Notes: generated from the letters alone by a model not told the origin. A DNA stretch of 52,558 nt from DATJGF01 sp035495315 (GCA_035495315.1 DATJGF010000130.1:1-52558); one strand, 5' to 3'. Positions 1 through 9,345 are shown, counted from the stretch's first letter. Numbers and translations are program-made.

Positions 1-1162
1 CTGCCGAGGTTCCTCGCCATGGCAGCGTCGGTTCGTTCGAAGCCATTTCAAACTGATCCCTCATGTAACCTTTGCTCCGATTGGCGACCTCCACGCTTTC
101 CGGCTCGGACCCCGAGTTGGTCATGCCGGCGATTTTGTAGATGTTCTCGGCGACGAAGTCGTAGTACGACTTCCCCGAGACCTTCTCGATTAGCACACCG
201 AGCAGCAAAAATCCGTAGTTGGAGTATGCCCACCTGGTGCCGGGCTCGAACTGAAGGTCGCGCTCACCGTACAGCTTCACGTAATCCTGAAGCGTCTTCA
301 ATTCGAGCCGATGCGCCTCGAACTTTGGGCCGAAAATGTCACCCGTGCCGCCCGTGTGCGACAACAGGTGCCGGACCTTTACCTTGGACGCCACATTGGT
401 GTTCGGGTAATCGGGCAGGATCTTGCCGAGCGTATCGTCCAGCGACAGTTTGCCACGTTCGACCAACTGAAGCGCCGCGACCGCCGTGAACATTTTGTTC
501 ATCGAACCGATCCGGAACCGCGTATCGAGCGTGTTGTCGATTCCTTTCTCGCGATCCGCCTTGCCCCGGGCGCCCGACGTGATCGCCTCGCCGTTTTTGG
601 ACCACAACCACACGCCTGAGAACTTCCCGGTGGCAGCGGCTTTATCGATTTCGGCTTTCCACGCCGCGATGGCTGCCGGTTGGGTGAGCCGCTCGGGAAC
701 TGGCGCGCCGGCGGGTGGGGGAATCAGGACCAGAGTAATGTTGGTGATCACCGCCGGTTCCGCATCGGTCACGGTCACCGACATGCGATTATAGGTGCCG
801 TTGCCTTCGCGTTCATGCAACACCGCCTGAATGTTCAATGCTTGCGAGGATTCGATCGAATACAAATCGAATCCGCCGGTATTCCACCGGAGGTCGAGCA
901 TGCGATCGAGAGCGTCAGGCCGGTCCGGCCGATGCGCCTTGATGAAAGCTTCGAGCTTCTCCTTGTGACCGGAATTCAGAGCTTCGAGATAACCGGCAAG
1001 GACCTTGCCGGCTGGAGTGGATGGGAATTCAGGCGGCGCTCCCGCCAGGGGCAGGCCCAGCGAAAGAGCGGCAAAAAGGAGCGAGAAAATGCCCCGCCTG
1101 TACAAGTATGCGCAGAACCAACCGTATTGGTTCCATCGAGGAGTGGAATATGAGCTATTCAT
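1..1162 (-). CDS. Serine hydrolase, class C beta-lactamase family (3' end outside window)
   Basis: The protein begins at an ATG whose first base is 1162 and runs off the left edge after about 387 residues. Residues 1-42 include a hydrophobic stretch typical of a signal peptide or anchor. Residues 45-150 form an N-terminal domain of the kind found in these proteins. A beta-lactamase-like serine hydrolase domain follows. The SxxK motif is S220-M-N-K223, and Y313-S-N315 matches the second active-site motif YxN. The family includes D-aminopeptidases, esterases and penicillin-binding-like enzymes, so the substrate cannot be given. The third motif (usually HxG) lies outside the window. The protein is probably exported to the periplasm. 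The next gene upstream is an amidohydrolase on the same strand, with about 75 bases between them. Confidence 0.85.
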   Translation of the reverse strand, partial: MNSSYSTPRWNQYGWFCAYLYRRGIFSLLFAALSLGLPLAGAPPEFPSTPAGKVLAGYLEALNSGHKEKLEAFIKAHRPDRPDALDRMLDLRWNTGGFDLYSIESSQALNIQAVLHEREGNGTYNRMSVTVTDAEPAVITNITLVLIPPPAGAPVPERLTQPAAIAAWKAEIDKAAATGKFSGVWLWSKNGEAITSGARGKADREKGIDNTLDTRFRIGSMNKMFTAVAALQLVERGKLSLDDTLGKILPDYPNTNVASKVKVRHLLSHTGGTGDIFGPKFEAHRLELKTLQDYVKLYGERDLQFEPGTRWAYSNYGFLLLGVLIEKVSGKSYYDFVAENIYKIAGMTNSGSEPESVEVANRSKGYMRDQFEMASNEPTLPWRGTSA

Positions 1163-1236
1163 AGTGTCAATAACCTTGGTTGGTTTACAGGAAGCTTAGG
1201 ACATCACCTTTTTAACGACGCCTCCGCCGGCCCCTC

Positions 1237-2925
1237 TCACTTCCCCTCATACACAACCTTCCCACCCATAACCGTCATCACCACCCTAACCTTGTCGATC
1301 TCGCCGGGTTCTATCGCATAAATGTCCTGATCAAGCATCACCAGGTCCGCCAGCTTCCCCGGCGTAATCGTCCCTTTAATCGTATCCTCAAACTCCGCAT
1401 ATGCCGATCCGACCGTGTAAGCCCGCACGGCCTCATCCACTGAAATCTTTTGCTCAGGAATCCACCCGTTCGGGTGTTTGCCATCCAATGTCTGACGCGT
1501 TACCGCCGCTTTTATCCCCGTCAGTGGATTCAACGGCGCTACCGTCCAATCCGATCCAAACGCAAGAACTGCTCCTGCGTCGAGAAGCGACCGAAACGCA
1601 TACGTCCGTTTTGTGCGCTTCGGTCCGATGCGCTTCTCGCACCAACGGCCATCGTCGGCCGCATGATACGGCTGCATCGACGCGATCACTCTCTGGCCCC
1701 CGAATCGTGGAATCTCCCCCGCTCGCAGATGCTGCGCATGCTCGATTCGAAAACGGCGATCGCGGCTCCCATTCTTCTGCCCCACTTCACGATAAATCTC
1801 CAGGATGCGCCAGTTGGCTTCATCGCCAATCGCGTGAATCATCACCTGCAGTCCAGCTTTGTCCGCTGCCTCGACCCGTTTCAGCATGATCCCTTCAGGC
1901 AGCATCTGTTTGAACAACAAACCGCGATTATCCGGTTCGTCATTGTAAGGCTCGAAAAGCAACGCTGTGGAGGAACCAAGACTCCCATCGGCAAATCCCT
2001 TCAAACCACCGATCCGCAGCAATTCGTCGCCGAAGGCCGCCCGCACACCCGCCTTACCCAGCACTTCCCATGAGACAATCGACCGGATCGCATAAATCCG
2101 CGTCTTCAATTCGCCACGCTCCGCTAAATACTGATACACCCCTACGTCTTCATCGGCCGACATGTCTGTTAAACTCGTCACTCCGCATCCAGCCGCAAAT
2201 TCGGTCGCCGCTCGGGCGGCCGCGTACTTCTCTTCAAACGTCCGCTCAGGTATCACTTGTTCCACCAACGTCTCCGCTGCATCCTTTAAAATTCCCGTCG
2301 GCTCGCCGCTTTTTGGATCTCGAACCACAACACCCCCAGGAGGCTCCGCGGTCGCTTTGGTCACCCCCGCCAGCCGCAGCGCCAGGCTGTTCGCCAAAGC
2401 CATATGCCCATCCAGACGGTTCACAAACACAGGATTGTTCGGTGTCGCCGCATCGATCATCTCCTTGGCCGGTAACGGCGCTCCCGGCCAGCGCTCGTGG
2501 TCCCAATCGCCTCCCAGAATCCACCGTCCCTTCGGCAACTTTCGCGCATACTCCCCCAACCGCCTCGCCATCTCCGCCGGCGACTCCGCATCGCGCAAAT
2601 CCACGTTCGCCAGGGAAAATCCGCCGGCAAGAAAATGCACGTGCGCATCATTGAACCCCGGCAGCAACAGCCGCTTTTGCGCATCGATTACCCGAGTTTG
2701 ACCCTTCGCTGATTCCGTGATTTCCGCCGTAGATCCCACCGCCACAATCCGGTTGCCCAGGATGGCTACCGCCTCCGCCTGCGGCCGATCCACATCCATG
2801 GTGCGAATCTTTGCATTCACAATCACGAGATCCGGTGTGAGTAAGACGGCCCAGGTGGACATACGCATCAAGGCAATTGAAACAGCACAAAGGATAACTT
2901 CCCGGCTGACTCTGCTCAAAACCAT
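1237..2925 (-). CDS. Amidohydrolase, YtcJ-like (amidohydrolase_3 family)
   Basis: This is a metal-dependent amidohydrolase of the YtcJ/AepA type, which hydrolyse exocyclic amide-like bonds; the substrate is unknown. From the ATG at 2925 it is 562 residues. A hydrophobic N-terminus (residues 9-30) suggests a signal peptide. Residues 31-40 start the beta-sandwich (PDLVIVNAKI). The metal-binding HxH is H95-V-H97 in a NDAHVHF context. Later come RIEHAQH and FGSDWTVAP, which hold the further His and the catalytic Asp region, and the C-terminus returns to the sandwich (GKLADLVMLD). The frame stays open to 3096 with another ATG at 2994, but the extra 58 residues are Arg-rich and unlike the family, so I prefer 2925. 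Family assignment is firm, substrate is not. Confidence 0.88.
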   Translation of the reverse strand: MVLSRVSREVILCAVSIALMRMSTWAVLLTPDLVIVNAKIRTMDVDRPQAEAVAILGNRIVAVGSTAEITESAKGQTRVIDAQKRLLLPGFNDAHVHFLAGGFSLANVDLRDAESPAEMARRLGEYARKLPKGRWILGGDWDHERWPGAPLPAKEMIDAATPNNPVFVNRLDGHMALANSLALRLAGVTKATAEPPGGVVVRDPKSGEPTGILKDAAETLVEQVIPERTFEEKYAAARAATEFAAGCGVTSLTDMSADEDVGVYQYLAERGELKTRIYAIRSIVSWEVLGKAGVRAAFGDELLRIGGLKGFADGSLGSSTALLFEPYNDEPDNRGLLFKQMLPEGIMLKRVEAADKAGLQVMIHAIGDEANWRILEIYREVGQKNGSRDRRFRIEHAQHLRAGEIPRFGGQRVIASMQPYHAADDGRWCEKRIGPKRTKRTYAFRSLLDAGAVLAFGSDWTVAPLNPLTGIKAAVTRQTLDGKHPNGWIPEQKISVDEAVRAYTVGSAYAEFEDTIKGTITPGKLADLVMLDQDIYAIEPGEIDKVRVVMTVMGGKVVYEGK

Positions 2926-3123
2926 TGAGCCGCATCCTGCACGTCGACGGCTCTCTTTGTCACGCCCGAACCGCCTTTCATCGTCCTCGATCATTCTCCT
3001 CCTCGATTCCACTCTCCGCTGTTGCCCTGGGGAATCCCCGGTGTCGCATTTAGATGCGTTCCGGGAACTCCTTCTGAAAGTGCCCCGATATTCCATTCTG
3101 CCGCGCTATGTTAAAGATTACCT

Positions 3124-3423
3124 ATGAACGAGGCAGTGGGCTGTGTCGGACCAAATTCGGGGAAAGAGAAAGAGCAGATACTCCTGCCACTTATTCCAGC
3201 GGCAAAAACGCACTTTAGAACCGCCGACGTCATTGCGACCGGCTCTCCCAGTATGGTCATGTTCGAAGCACAGACCCACCTGGCCGCTTCCTGGTTGAGT
3301 TCCCGTTGTGGCGCTGAGTTGGACAATATTCATGATCAAATCTGCGTAGACGCCAGGCAGCAAGACCAGATCATCCGCGACCTGAAAGCCGCCGGCTTTC
3401 AGGTCATCACACAAAAAATCTGA
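3124..3423 (+). CDS. Unrecognised small ORF, possibly a remnant
   Basis: A 99-codon frame opens with ATG shortly after the divergent amidohydrolase gene and before the rRNA methyltransferase gene. I do not recognise the product. It has no signal peptide, no membrane segment and no clear motif. A longer frame on the opposite strand (3118-3531) covers the same bases and looks no more protein-like. The whole stretch 2926-3608 may therefore be non-coding or hold a decayed gene. I see no tRNA, repeat or clear promoter in it. Confidence 0.2.
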   Translation: MNEAVGCVGPNSGKEKEQILLPLIPAAKTHFRTADVIATGSPSMVMFEAQTHLAASWLSSRCGAELDNIHDQICVDARQQDQIIRDLKAAGFQVITQKI

Positions 3424-3608
3424 ACCGTAGCTCGCCTTAAATCGTGGCTCGCGGTCCGCCTTGTCATACGCACCCGCTCGGAGTGCCGCCAAGCCCCTCG
3501 CTGCTCTCACAAGCATTGCGCCTTGGTCCACCTAAGCTACTTTGAAGCTGTCTTCCGCTCGGGGAACGGGCATCTTCCCAGACCGCTGTTGCGGGAAACA
3601 CCAACTTT

Positions 3609-4811
3609 ATGCAAGCACTGCCAACCATTCTGCTCAAGCCGGGCGAGGCCGATCGCATCATCGCCGGTCATCCTTGGGTATACCATGGCTCTATCCTGCG
3701 CCTTACCCAACCCGCGGCAGATGGTGCGCTCATCCAGGTCAAAGACCACCGACAGCGTTTGCTGGGCGTCGGATTCTATAACTCCAAGTCCAAGATCAAT
3801 GTCCGCATGCTGGCCACCGACCGCGTCGAAGTTGATCAATCCTTCTTTGAGACCCGAATACGCAGCGCTCTCGCCTTTCGACAAAAACATCTGCCCGCCG
3901 CCTCTTCCTTTCGTGTCGTAAATGCAGAAAGCGATTTCCTCAGCGGCTTGATCGTCGATAAATATGAAGATGTCCTCGCCCTTCAAATCTCCTCGCTCGG
4001 CATGGACCAACGCAAACCCCAGATCCTCGCCGCGCTCAACTCCATTTTCTCCCCACGAGCTATTATCGACCGAAGCGACATCGGATCGCGCAAGTTCGAA
4101 GGCCTCCCTGAGGCTCAGGGCCTTCTCTCCGGAGAATTATCCGGCTCTGTGCCGGTCAGCCTCAACGGCCTCAATTTCGAGACCAACCTGCTAACCGGCC
4201 ATAAAACCGGGCTCTACCTCGATCAACAGGTCAATTACAAACTCGTCGGCCAATTGGCCAAAGGCGCCCAGATGCTCGACTGCTTCAGTTTCCTCGGAGG
4301 GTTCGGATTGCACGCCGCCCGCCAGGCCGCCGCCCACGTCCATATGGTCGACCAAAGCACCGAGGCTATTACCGCCGCCACTCGTAACGCGGCCCGGAAT
4401 GGTCTCGCCGATAAATGCTCCTTCGACGCCGCAAATGTCTTTGACTGGCTGAAAACCCAAACCGCCGCCAAACCCCACGAGAAGGTCGTGCCTCGCTGGG
4501 ACCTCATTGTGCTCGACCCGCCCTCCTTTACGAGGAACCGCGCCTCTGTCCCAGACGCGTTACGCGGCTACAAGGAAATCCATTTGCGCGCACTCAAGCT
4601 CCTCAGACCAGGGGGCACCCTCGCAACCTTCTGTTGCTCTCATCACGTCGATGCCACCCTATTTCAAGATACTGTTCTTTCCGCCGCCTTTGACGCCCGC
4701 AAGATCATGCGACGCATCGCCACCTACTCGCAATCGCCCGACCATCCCATTGTCCCCATGATCCCCGAAACCGAATACCTCAAAGGCTTCGCCTTCGAAC
4801 TCATTCCTTAA
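3609..4811 (+). CDS. rlmI: Class I SAM-dependent rRNA methyltransferase, RlmI-like (PUA + methyltransferase)
   Basis: The 400-residue protein matches the RlmI/RlmK layout. An N-terminal PUA-like RNA-binding domain (residues 1-75, with GHPWVYHGSI) is followed by an EEHEE linker domain and a C-terminal Rossmann methyltransferase. The SAM-binding motif is D224-C-F-S-F-L-G-G-F-G. Motif IV is DPPSF at 303-307, followed by a CCSHHV motif near residue 345. RlmI of E. coli methylates C1962 of 23S rRNA to m5C in the cytoplasm, and that role is inferred here. The length agrees with the family (about 396). It appears to be a single-gene unit; the next gene starts about 160 bases downstream. Confidence 0.92.
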   Translation: MQALPTILLKPGEADRIIAGHPWVYHGSILRLTQPAADGALIQVKDHRQRLLGVGFYNSKSKINVRMLATDRVEVDQSFFETRIRSALAFRQKHLPAASSFRVVNAESDFLSGLIVDKYEDVLALQISSLGMDQRKPQILAALNSIFSPRAIIDRSDIGSRKFEGLPEAQGLLSGELSGSVPVSLNGLNFETNLLTGHKTGLYLDQQVNYKLVGQLAKGAQMLDCFSFLGGFGLHAARQAAAHVHMVDQSTEAITAATRNAARNGLADKCSFDAANVFDWLKTQTAAKPHEKVVPRWDLIVLDPPSFTRNRASVPDALRGYKEIHLRALKLLRPGGTLATFCCSHHVDATLFQDTVLSAAFDARKIMRRIATYSQSPDHPIVPMIPETEYLKGFAFELIP

Positions 4812-4974
4812 TTACCCTAGGGCCTGGCTCCCCGACTTTGAACTTCTGCTGCTTGAGATTTGCCATCTGAAATCCGCTATTTGCAATTCCTCTGCTGTCC
4901 TCTATCCTCCGCCGCGCCAGCATAAATATCGCCCATACTTGGAGCATCCGGCCTCCTTTTCCGTCTACCCCTTT

Positions 4975-5487
4975 ATGAGCAGCCTTAAGAATCTCTATTT
5001 TGCCGGCTCAATCCTCTCGTTTGCCCTGGCAACCAGCGCTTTTGGCATGGCCGGCACCCTAACCTCGCCCGGACTCGCCTTCCCGGAGGACTTTCCCTCA
5101 GCAATCCAAATCAACCTGTTGGCGGTGGTCCGCAAACCCGAATTCAAGTTTCTCAATGGCCAGTTCATCAATTCGACCACCACACTCCGCTACGGAGGTG
5201 ATACCAGGGCATTGAATGAGTTCCTCGATCAACTCTCCCGTTTTCCAGGTATCATTGTCTCACTCAGTTTCGGCGCAGAACCATGGGAACTTATCGTGAC
5301 CAACTCCACTCGCCTGGCCGATGAGAGTCTGAGCTGGACCGTCTCACACAGTGCCTTCCAACCCGAATGGTTAGGCGTTAGAATAAACCCGCATTCCAAA
5401 GCGCTAAACCTGCAGGAATTCAACCTGGTGATCAGAGGAAGTAGTCCACAAATCAGCGAACAAAAATCAGAGCACACAAAAAAGTAA
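4975..5487 (+). CDS. Hypothetical secreted protein
   Basis: Starting at the ATG at 4975 (an in-frame ATG at 4939 adds 12 residues), the protein has 170 residues. A clear signal peptide covers residues 1-27 (hydrophobic core AGSILSFALATSAFG, cleavage probably near AFGMAG). The mature part is rich in beta-type sequence and has no Cys pair or catalytic motif that I recognise. It ends in a charged tail of Lys and Glu. I cannot name a family. It lies between the methyltransferase gene and the convergent PQQ protein gene and is probably monocistronic. Confidence 0.6.
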   Translation: MSSLKNLYFAGSILSFALATSAFGMAGTLTSPGLAFPEDFPSAIQINLLAVVRKPEFKFLNGQFINSTTTLRYGGDTRALNEFLDQLSRFPGIIVSLSFGAEPWELIVTNSTRLADESLSWTVSHSAFQPEWLGVRINPHSKALNLQEFNLVIRGSSPQISEQKSEHTKK

Positions 5488-5624
5488 CCAGGGATCAATC
5501 GCTGGTTGTCCAGAAGTCAGAGCTATGCAATTTGCACTTTGCAATCAACAGCTGCCCTTTCCGCCGCGACCTTGCACTCGTTTTAACGTTGTAACGTTCT
5601 AATGCTTCGACCTGTTAACACCCC

Positions 5625-6884
5625 CTATTTCCCCGCCACATCATAGCAAAACAGCACGTCCTGGTCGCGCAAATAGAGCCGCCCATTTGCAACCACCGGG
5701 TGCGGCCAACTGCTTTTGCTGCTGCGGTCAGGCTGATCAAACCGCCCGTGCTCTTTGTATCCTTCCGGTGATGCATCGATCAGCGCGACCGTGCCCGCCT
5801 TGTCCTCCTGGCGCAGATAAAAATGTCCGTCCGCATACACCAGTGATCCTTTCCCAAGCTTGTCTTTCTCCTGCCACTTGGCCTCGCCAGTCTTGAAATC
5901 CTGACACGTCCAGCCCTTGCCATCAGAGTAGCCGTAAACATAGTCTCCCACTTTGATCACGCCTCCATGATGGTTCGCCATCACATGATTGGCATACAGC
6001 TGGCTTGCGACAAACTTGTTGCCACCGGAACTGATCTTGAAGAGGTTGCAACCGATGCCATAGCCCGAACTCACATACACAAGCCCCGCATCATAAATCG
6101 GGGTCGGAATCACCGCCGTTTCTCCTCTCCTCGGCGCGCGCCAAAGCACTTTCCCGTCGGCCGCAGCCACGCCAACTACGCTCGAGGCTGTCAGTTGGAT
6201 GTACTGGCGCACCCCGCCAATCTCGGCCGCAATCAATGACGAGTAATGCGCCGAGTCGGTAAAGTCCTTCGTTCGCCAGACCACCGTTCCGTTGCTTTTG
6301 TTCAGCGCCACAATCGCTCCCTGGTCGCCGCCCGGGGTGACCACCACTTTATCGCCGTCAACCAACGGCGATTCTGAAAAACCCCACTCCGGAAGCTTCG
6401 CACCAAAATCTTTGGTGTAATCCTTACGCCATTTTTCTTTGCCGTCGGCCTGGATGCATGCCATTTCCCCCCACTGATTAACCGTAAAAATCAAATCGCC
6501 ATCCACTGTCGGTGTGGCGCGTGGTCCCGCAAATCCACCCCAGCCAGGTGCGCCCGGCTTCCCCAGTTTCGCTGCCCAAACCTGCTTCCCATCGCTCGCG
6601 TTAAGCGCCAGCACCAGGCTGGAGGCCGAATTGTCGCCCGACGTGTAAAGTCGACTGCCAACTACCGATACCATCGAGTAACCCGCACCGAGGCCGGTCG
6701 CTTTCCACATCAGCTTCGGACCACCCTCCGGCCACTCTTTGAGCAACCCCTGTTCGGCGGAAACGCCGTCTCGCTTCGGGCCACGGAATTGCGGCCAGTC
6801 GGCTGCCCTGCCACCCATTGTCAAACCTGCCAAAGCCATCATTGTCGGCACCCACCCTCGCAAACACTTATATGAAGAATTCAT
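5625..6884 (-). CDS. PQQ-binding-like beta-propeller repeat protein, exported
   Basis: The 419-residue protein opens with a signal peptide (residues 1-28, ending GGRAA) and the WPQFRGPKRDGVS motif typical of secreted outer-membrane/PQQ-like proteins of Planctomycetes and Verrucomicrobia. The body holds repeated blades of the form LNxSDGKxVWxxK, ADGKEKWRKDY, NKSNGTVVWRTKD and ADGKVLWRAP, which are PQQ propeller repeats. No dehydrogenase cofactor site (adjacent Cys pair or heme c CxxCH) is visible, so a binding or scaffold role in the periplasm is more likely than alcohol dehydrogenase activity. The gene is divergent from the ATP-cone kinase gene across a 409-base spacer. Confidence 0.88.
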   Translation of the reverse strand: MNSSYKCLRGWVPTMMALAGLTMGGRAADWPQFRGPKRDGVSAEQGLLKEWPEGGPKLMWKATGLGAGYSMVSVVGSRLYTSGDNSASSLVLALNASDGKQVWAAKLGKPGAPGWGGFAGPRATPTVDGDLIFTVNQWGEMACIQADGKEKWRKDYTKDFGAKLPEWGFSESPLVDGDKVVVTPGGDQGAIVALNKSNGTVVWRTKDFTDSAHYSSLIAAEIGGVRQYIQLTASSVVGVAAADGKVLWRAPRRGETAVIPTPIYDAGLVYVSSGYGIGCNLFKISSGGNKFVASQLYANHVMANHHGGVIKVGDYVYGYSDGKGWTCQDFKTGEAKWQEKDKLGKGSLVYADGHFYLRQEDKAGTVALIDASPEGYKEHGRFDQPDRSSKSSWPHPVVANGRLYLRDQDVLFCYDVAGK

Positions 6885-7293
6885 AAATTGCGCCGGATAA
6901 TCCCCAAGCCGGCGCTGAAATGCAACGCTGGATAATTGCCCGTCGACGCCTCACCAAGATAAACCCCTTTGGATCCTTATTTTTCGGGCTTGGACAGTAT
7001 TTGTCCAAGTGACCTGACTAAAATCGCGAACATGAAAGGTAGAAGAATAGCGGCCCGCCAGGCCGTCCTCCTCTCGCGGCAGCACTCCACCAGCGACTTA
7101 AAGTAATTTAAACCAAATTAAACCAAAACATGCCCCCACCCTCACCCCCTGAGCCTTAGTCCCTCAACTCCTTACGCTTTACGTATCACGTATCACCCAT
7201 CCGGTATCACGTTCCGCCTCCTTGCACTACCTTGCACCTAATTGGCTGTGCACATCATTGTCACCCAAAAGCATTCGGGTATAGTCACCTCAT
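6885..7293. other. Divergent intergenic region
   Basis: This spacer separates the PQQ propeller gene (leftward) from the ATP-cone kinase gene (rightward). It must hold both promoters, but I cannot point to convincing -10/-35 boxes. It contains the palindrome at 6989-7009 and, near 7175-7215, short repeated phrases around the word GTATCACG. No reading frame of gene-like quality was seen. Confidence 0.5.
6989..7009. promoter_or_regulatory. Perfect palindrome, possible operator
   Basis: CTTGGACA and TGTCCAAG form 8-base arms around a 5-base spacer (GTATT). The site lies about 105 bases upstream of the PQQ gene start and about 285 bases upstream of the kinase gene start. The symmetry and spacing suit a dimeric repressor site. 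No T-run follows, so it is a poor terminator. The regulator is unknown. Confidence 0.3.
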
Positions 7294-8754
7294 ATGTCAG
7301 TCGAAAACCGCATCGTTAAAATCCAGAAGCGCAACCGCGCCTTAGACAGGTTTGATCCCGGCCGGATTCGCCGCGCCATCCTGCGTGCCGCCGAATCCAT
7401 CGGCGGATTTCGCCAGGATTACCTCCCCGGAATTAACGACAAGCTCTTCGCCGCCTGGCCGACCGATGCGGAGCTGGCCCAGTTTCTTGCCGATGCCGTT
7501 GTTGTCTGCCTCAATTCAAACCCGCATCACTTCATCGCCAACTTCCCGCCCACGATCGAAACGATTCAGGATGAAGTATTGCACGCCCTCCGCAGCTACG
7601 GTTTTCAAAACACCGCCGATGCCTACCAATGCTATCGTTGGGGCCGACATTGGCTGCGGGAAGGCGCCATTTCACAGTCCCAATTCGTCGGCAACGGCTT
7701 GCCCCTACCCCAAATTGAGGCTTGCCTCGCGTGGAACAAAATCCGCGGCTGCCACACCATCACCGGCCTGAACGACCTCACGCGCGCAGACAAACTCAAA
7801 ACCGTCGTCCGGGATTCTTTGTGCCTCTATGAGCGCAGCCTGGATGACGCTGCTGCCCAAATCATCGACCGAATACAACGCGGGGACGACCTGCGCATGA
7901 TCTGGATTACCGGTCCAAGCTGCGCTGGTAAAACCACCACCACCGTCAAGCTGACGCATCGACTCGAGCAGCATGGCCTTCGCTTCCTCATGCTCAATCT
8001 CGACGACTATTTCTGGTCTTTAGTCGAGCACCCCACCGACTGGATCAACGACCGCAATTACGAAACCCCCGAAGCAATCGACATTCAATTGCTCAACCGC
8101 CACTTGCGCGAACTCCTCGACGGCGCAACCATCCAAAAACCAACTTACAGCTTTAAGGAAGGGCGCCAAAAAGGCACCAAATCCGTCACGCTCGAAAGGA
8201 ATCAAATTCTGCTCCTTGACTGTCTGCACGGCCTTTATCCTCCCATCGCCGACGGTATCCCTTCCGCAGCCCAGTTTCGGCTCTACATCGATACTCTTTA
8301 TGGAGCCCACTACGCGGATGGCGCCGAACAAAGGCTTGTCCGTTCGACCGATGTCCGTTTGCTTCGCCGAATGCTGCGCGACGCTCGTCATCGTAATCAC
8401 GGCCCGCTACTGACAGTTTTGCATTGGCATTACGTGCGCACCGGCGAACTCTTCAGCATCATTCCTCTCAGTGGCCTGGCAGATTACACGATTAACACCG
8501 GCTCTCCTTTTGAGTTGCCAGCCCTCAAAACCATGCTCTGCGGCCCCACAAGCCTGTTCCCTTCCCACGAAGAGCTCAGAAAATACAGCGGGTTTCTTGA
8601 TGCCGAAATCCGATATCAAAAAGTTTTTGATTTATTGGAATCGATTGAGGCCTTGCCCGAGCCAGACCTCAAGTCTTATGAGCTTATCCCCGGCGATGCC
8701 GTCATCCGCGAATTCATCGGTAGCAGCACCATTCCAATACCACACAATGAATGA
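7294..8754 (+). CDS. ATP-cone domain fused to uridine/nucleoside-kinase-like P-loop kinase
   Basis: Two domains are visible in 486 residues. Residues 6-115 match the ATP-cone fold known as the allosteric nucleotide-binding domain of ribonucleotide reductase and NrdR (VKIQKRNRALDRFDPGRIRRAI... IQDEVLHALRSYGFQNTADAYQCYR). Residues 200-420 are a P-loop kinase of the uridine kinase/phosphoribulokinase type: Walker A GPSCAGKTT at 207-215, the LDDYF motif, the PEAID motif and a Y-S-F-K-E-G-R segment matching the substrate loop. It probably phosphorylates a nucleoside or similar small molecule in the cytoplasm, with the cone sensing ATP/dATP. The precise substrate is inferred only at family level. 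It is followed 96 bases later by a BON gene and then sucA. Confidence 0.8.
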   Translation: MSVENRIVKIQKRNRALDRFDPGRIRRAILRAAESIGGFRQDYLPGINDKLFAAWPTDAELAQFLADAVVVCLNSNPHHFIANFPPTIETIQDEVLHALRSYGFQNTADAYQCYRWGRHWLREGAISQSQFVGNGLPLPQIEACLAWNKIRGCHTITGLNDLTRADKLKTVVRDSLCLYERSLDDAAAQIIDRIQRGDDLRMIWITGPSCAGKTTTTVKLTHRLEQHGLRFLMLNLDDYFWSLVEHPTDWINDRNYETPEAIDIQLLNRHLRELLDGATIQKPTYSFKEGRQKGTKSVTLERNQILLLDCLHGLYPPIADGIPSAAQFRLYIDTLYGAHYADGAEQRLVRSTDVRLLRRMLRDARHRNHGPLLTVLHWHYVRTGELFSIIPLSGLADYTINTGSPFELPALKTMLCGPTSLFPSHEELRKYSGFLDAEIRYQKVFDLLESIEALPEPDLKSYELIPGDAVIREFIGSSTIPIPHNE

Positions 8755-8767
8755 AGCTATTCGCCTT

Positions 8768-8789
8768 ATGTGTCCTATTTGTCCTATTG
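8768..8789 (+). repeat. Left arm of 22-base inverted repeat flanking the BON gene
   Basis: This arm carries the phrase GTCCTATT twice in tandem. Its reverse complement recurs at 9346-9367 with 20 of 22 bases matching. The arms enclose the BON gene 8851-9339. Confidence 0.6.
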
Positions 8790-8850
8790 TTCCCGGCCTT
8801 CCAGCGTTTGACTTGCCCTCCCCAGCCGCTACCTTGAACCAGACAATCGC

Positions 8851-9339
8851 GTGAAAGTCTTATTGGGTTTAATCCTTGGCATTCTAATCGGCGCGGCCGG
8901 ATTTTGGCTACTCACCTCCGCCGACGGCAGGGCGCGCGTCCACGATACCGGCGTTCAAATCCAGACCGCCGCCAAATCGGCCAGCGATGCCGTTCAAGAA
9001 AAACTTCGCGTCCTCGATCTGCGGCCTCAGGACGTCAAAGATGATCTCGCCCGCAGTGGCCAGGTCGTCCGCCGCAAGGCTCGCGACGCCGGCAAAGCGA
9101 TCGCCGATGCCACCGCCGATGCACGAATTACCGCCGCCATCAAAGGCAAATTCCTCGCCGACCGAAACCTCTCGACCTTGAGCATCTCCGTCAACACAAC
9201 CGACGGGATCGTTACACTCTCCGGAAATGCCCCCTCCGCTGAAGCCATCAGTCACGCCATGTTGCTCGCCATGGAAACCGATGGCGTCCGCGAGGTGATT
9301 TCTACGCTCCAGGTCAAGCCACCACCTAAACAGGGGTGA
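8851..9339 (+). CDS. BON-domain protein with N-terminal membrane segment
   Basis: The gene starts with GTG at 8851 and encodes 162 residues. Residues 1-22 form one membrane segment or signal anchor (LLGLILGILIGAAGFWLL). A helical stretch follows with Ala/Lys-rich character (residues 30-90). A BON domain covers about 92-160 (ITAAIKGKFLADRNLS... VTLSGNAPS... VREVISTLQV). BON domains are found in OsmY and in secretins and are thought to bind phospholipid membranes, so a periplasmic envelope role is likely. It lies between the ATP-cone kinase gene and sucA on the same strand. Flanking inverted repeats are at 8768-8789 and 9346-9367. Confidence 0.8.
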   Translation: MKVLLGLILGILIGAAGFWLLTSADGRARVHDTGVQIQTAAKSASDAVQEKLRVLDLRPQDVKDDLARSGQVVRRKARDAGKAIADATADARITAAIKGKFLADRNLSTLSISVNTTDGIVTLSGNAPSAEAISHAMLLAMETDGVREVISTLQVKPPPKQG

Positions 9340-9345
9340 ATGGAC

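Noticed and set aside
19..1153. Plus-strand frames of 100-157 codons across the first 1.1 kb
   Set aside because: They lie opposite the serine hydrolase gene, are Arg/Pro/Ser-rich and show no motif; they are shadows of the minus-strand gene.
5625..6884. Quinoprotein alcohol dehydrogenase
   Set aside because: Propeller repeats are present, but the Cys pair and catalytic motifs of PQQ dehydrogenases are not seen and the length (419) is short.
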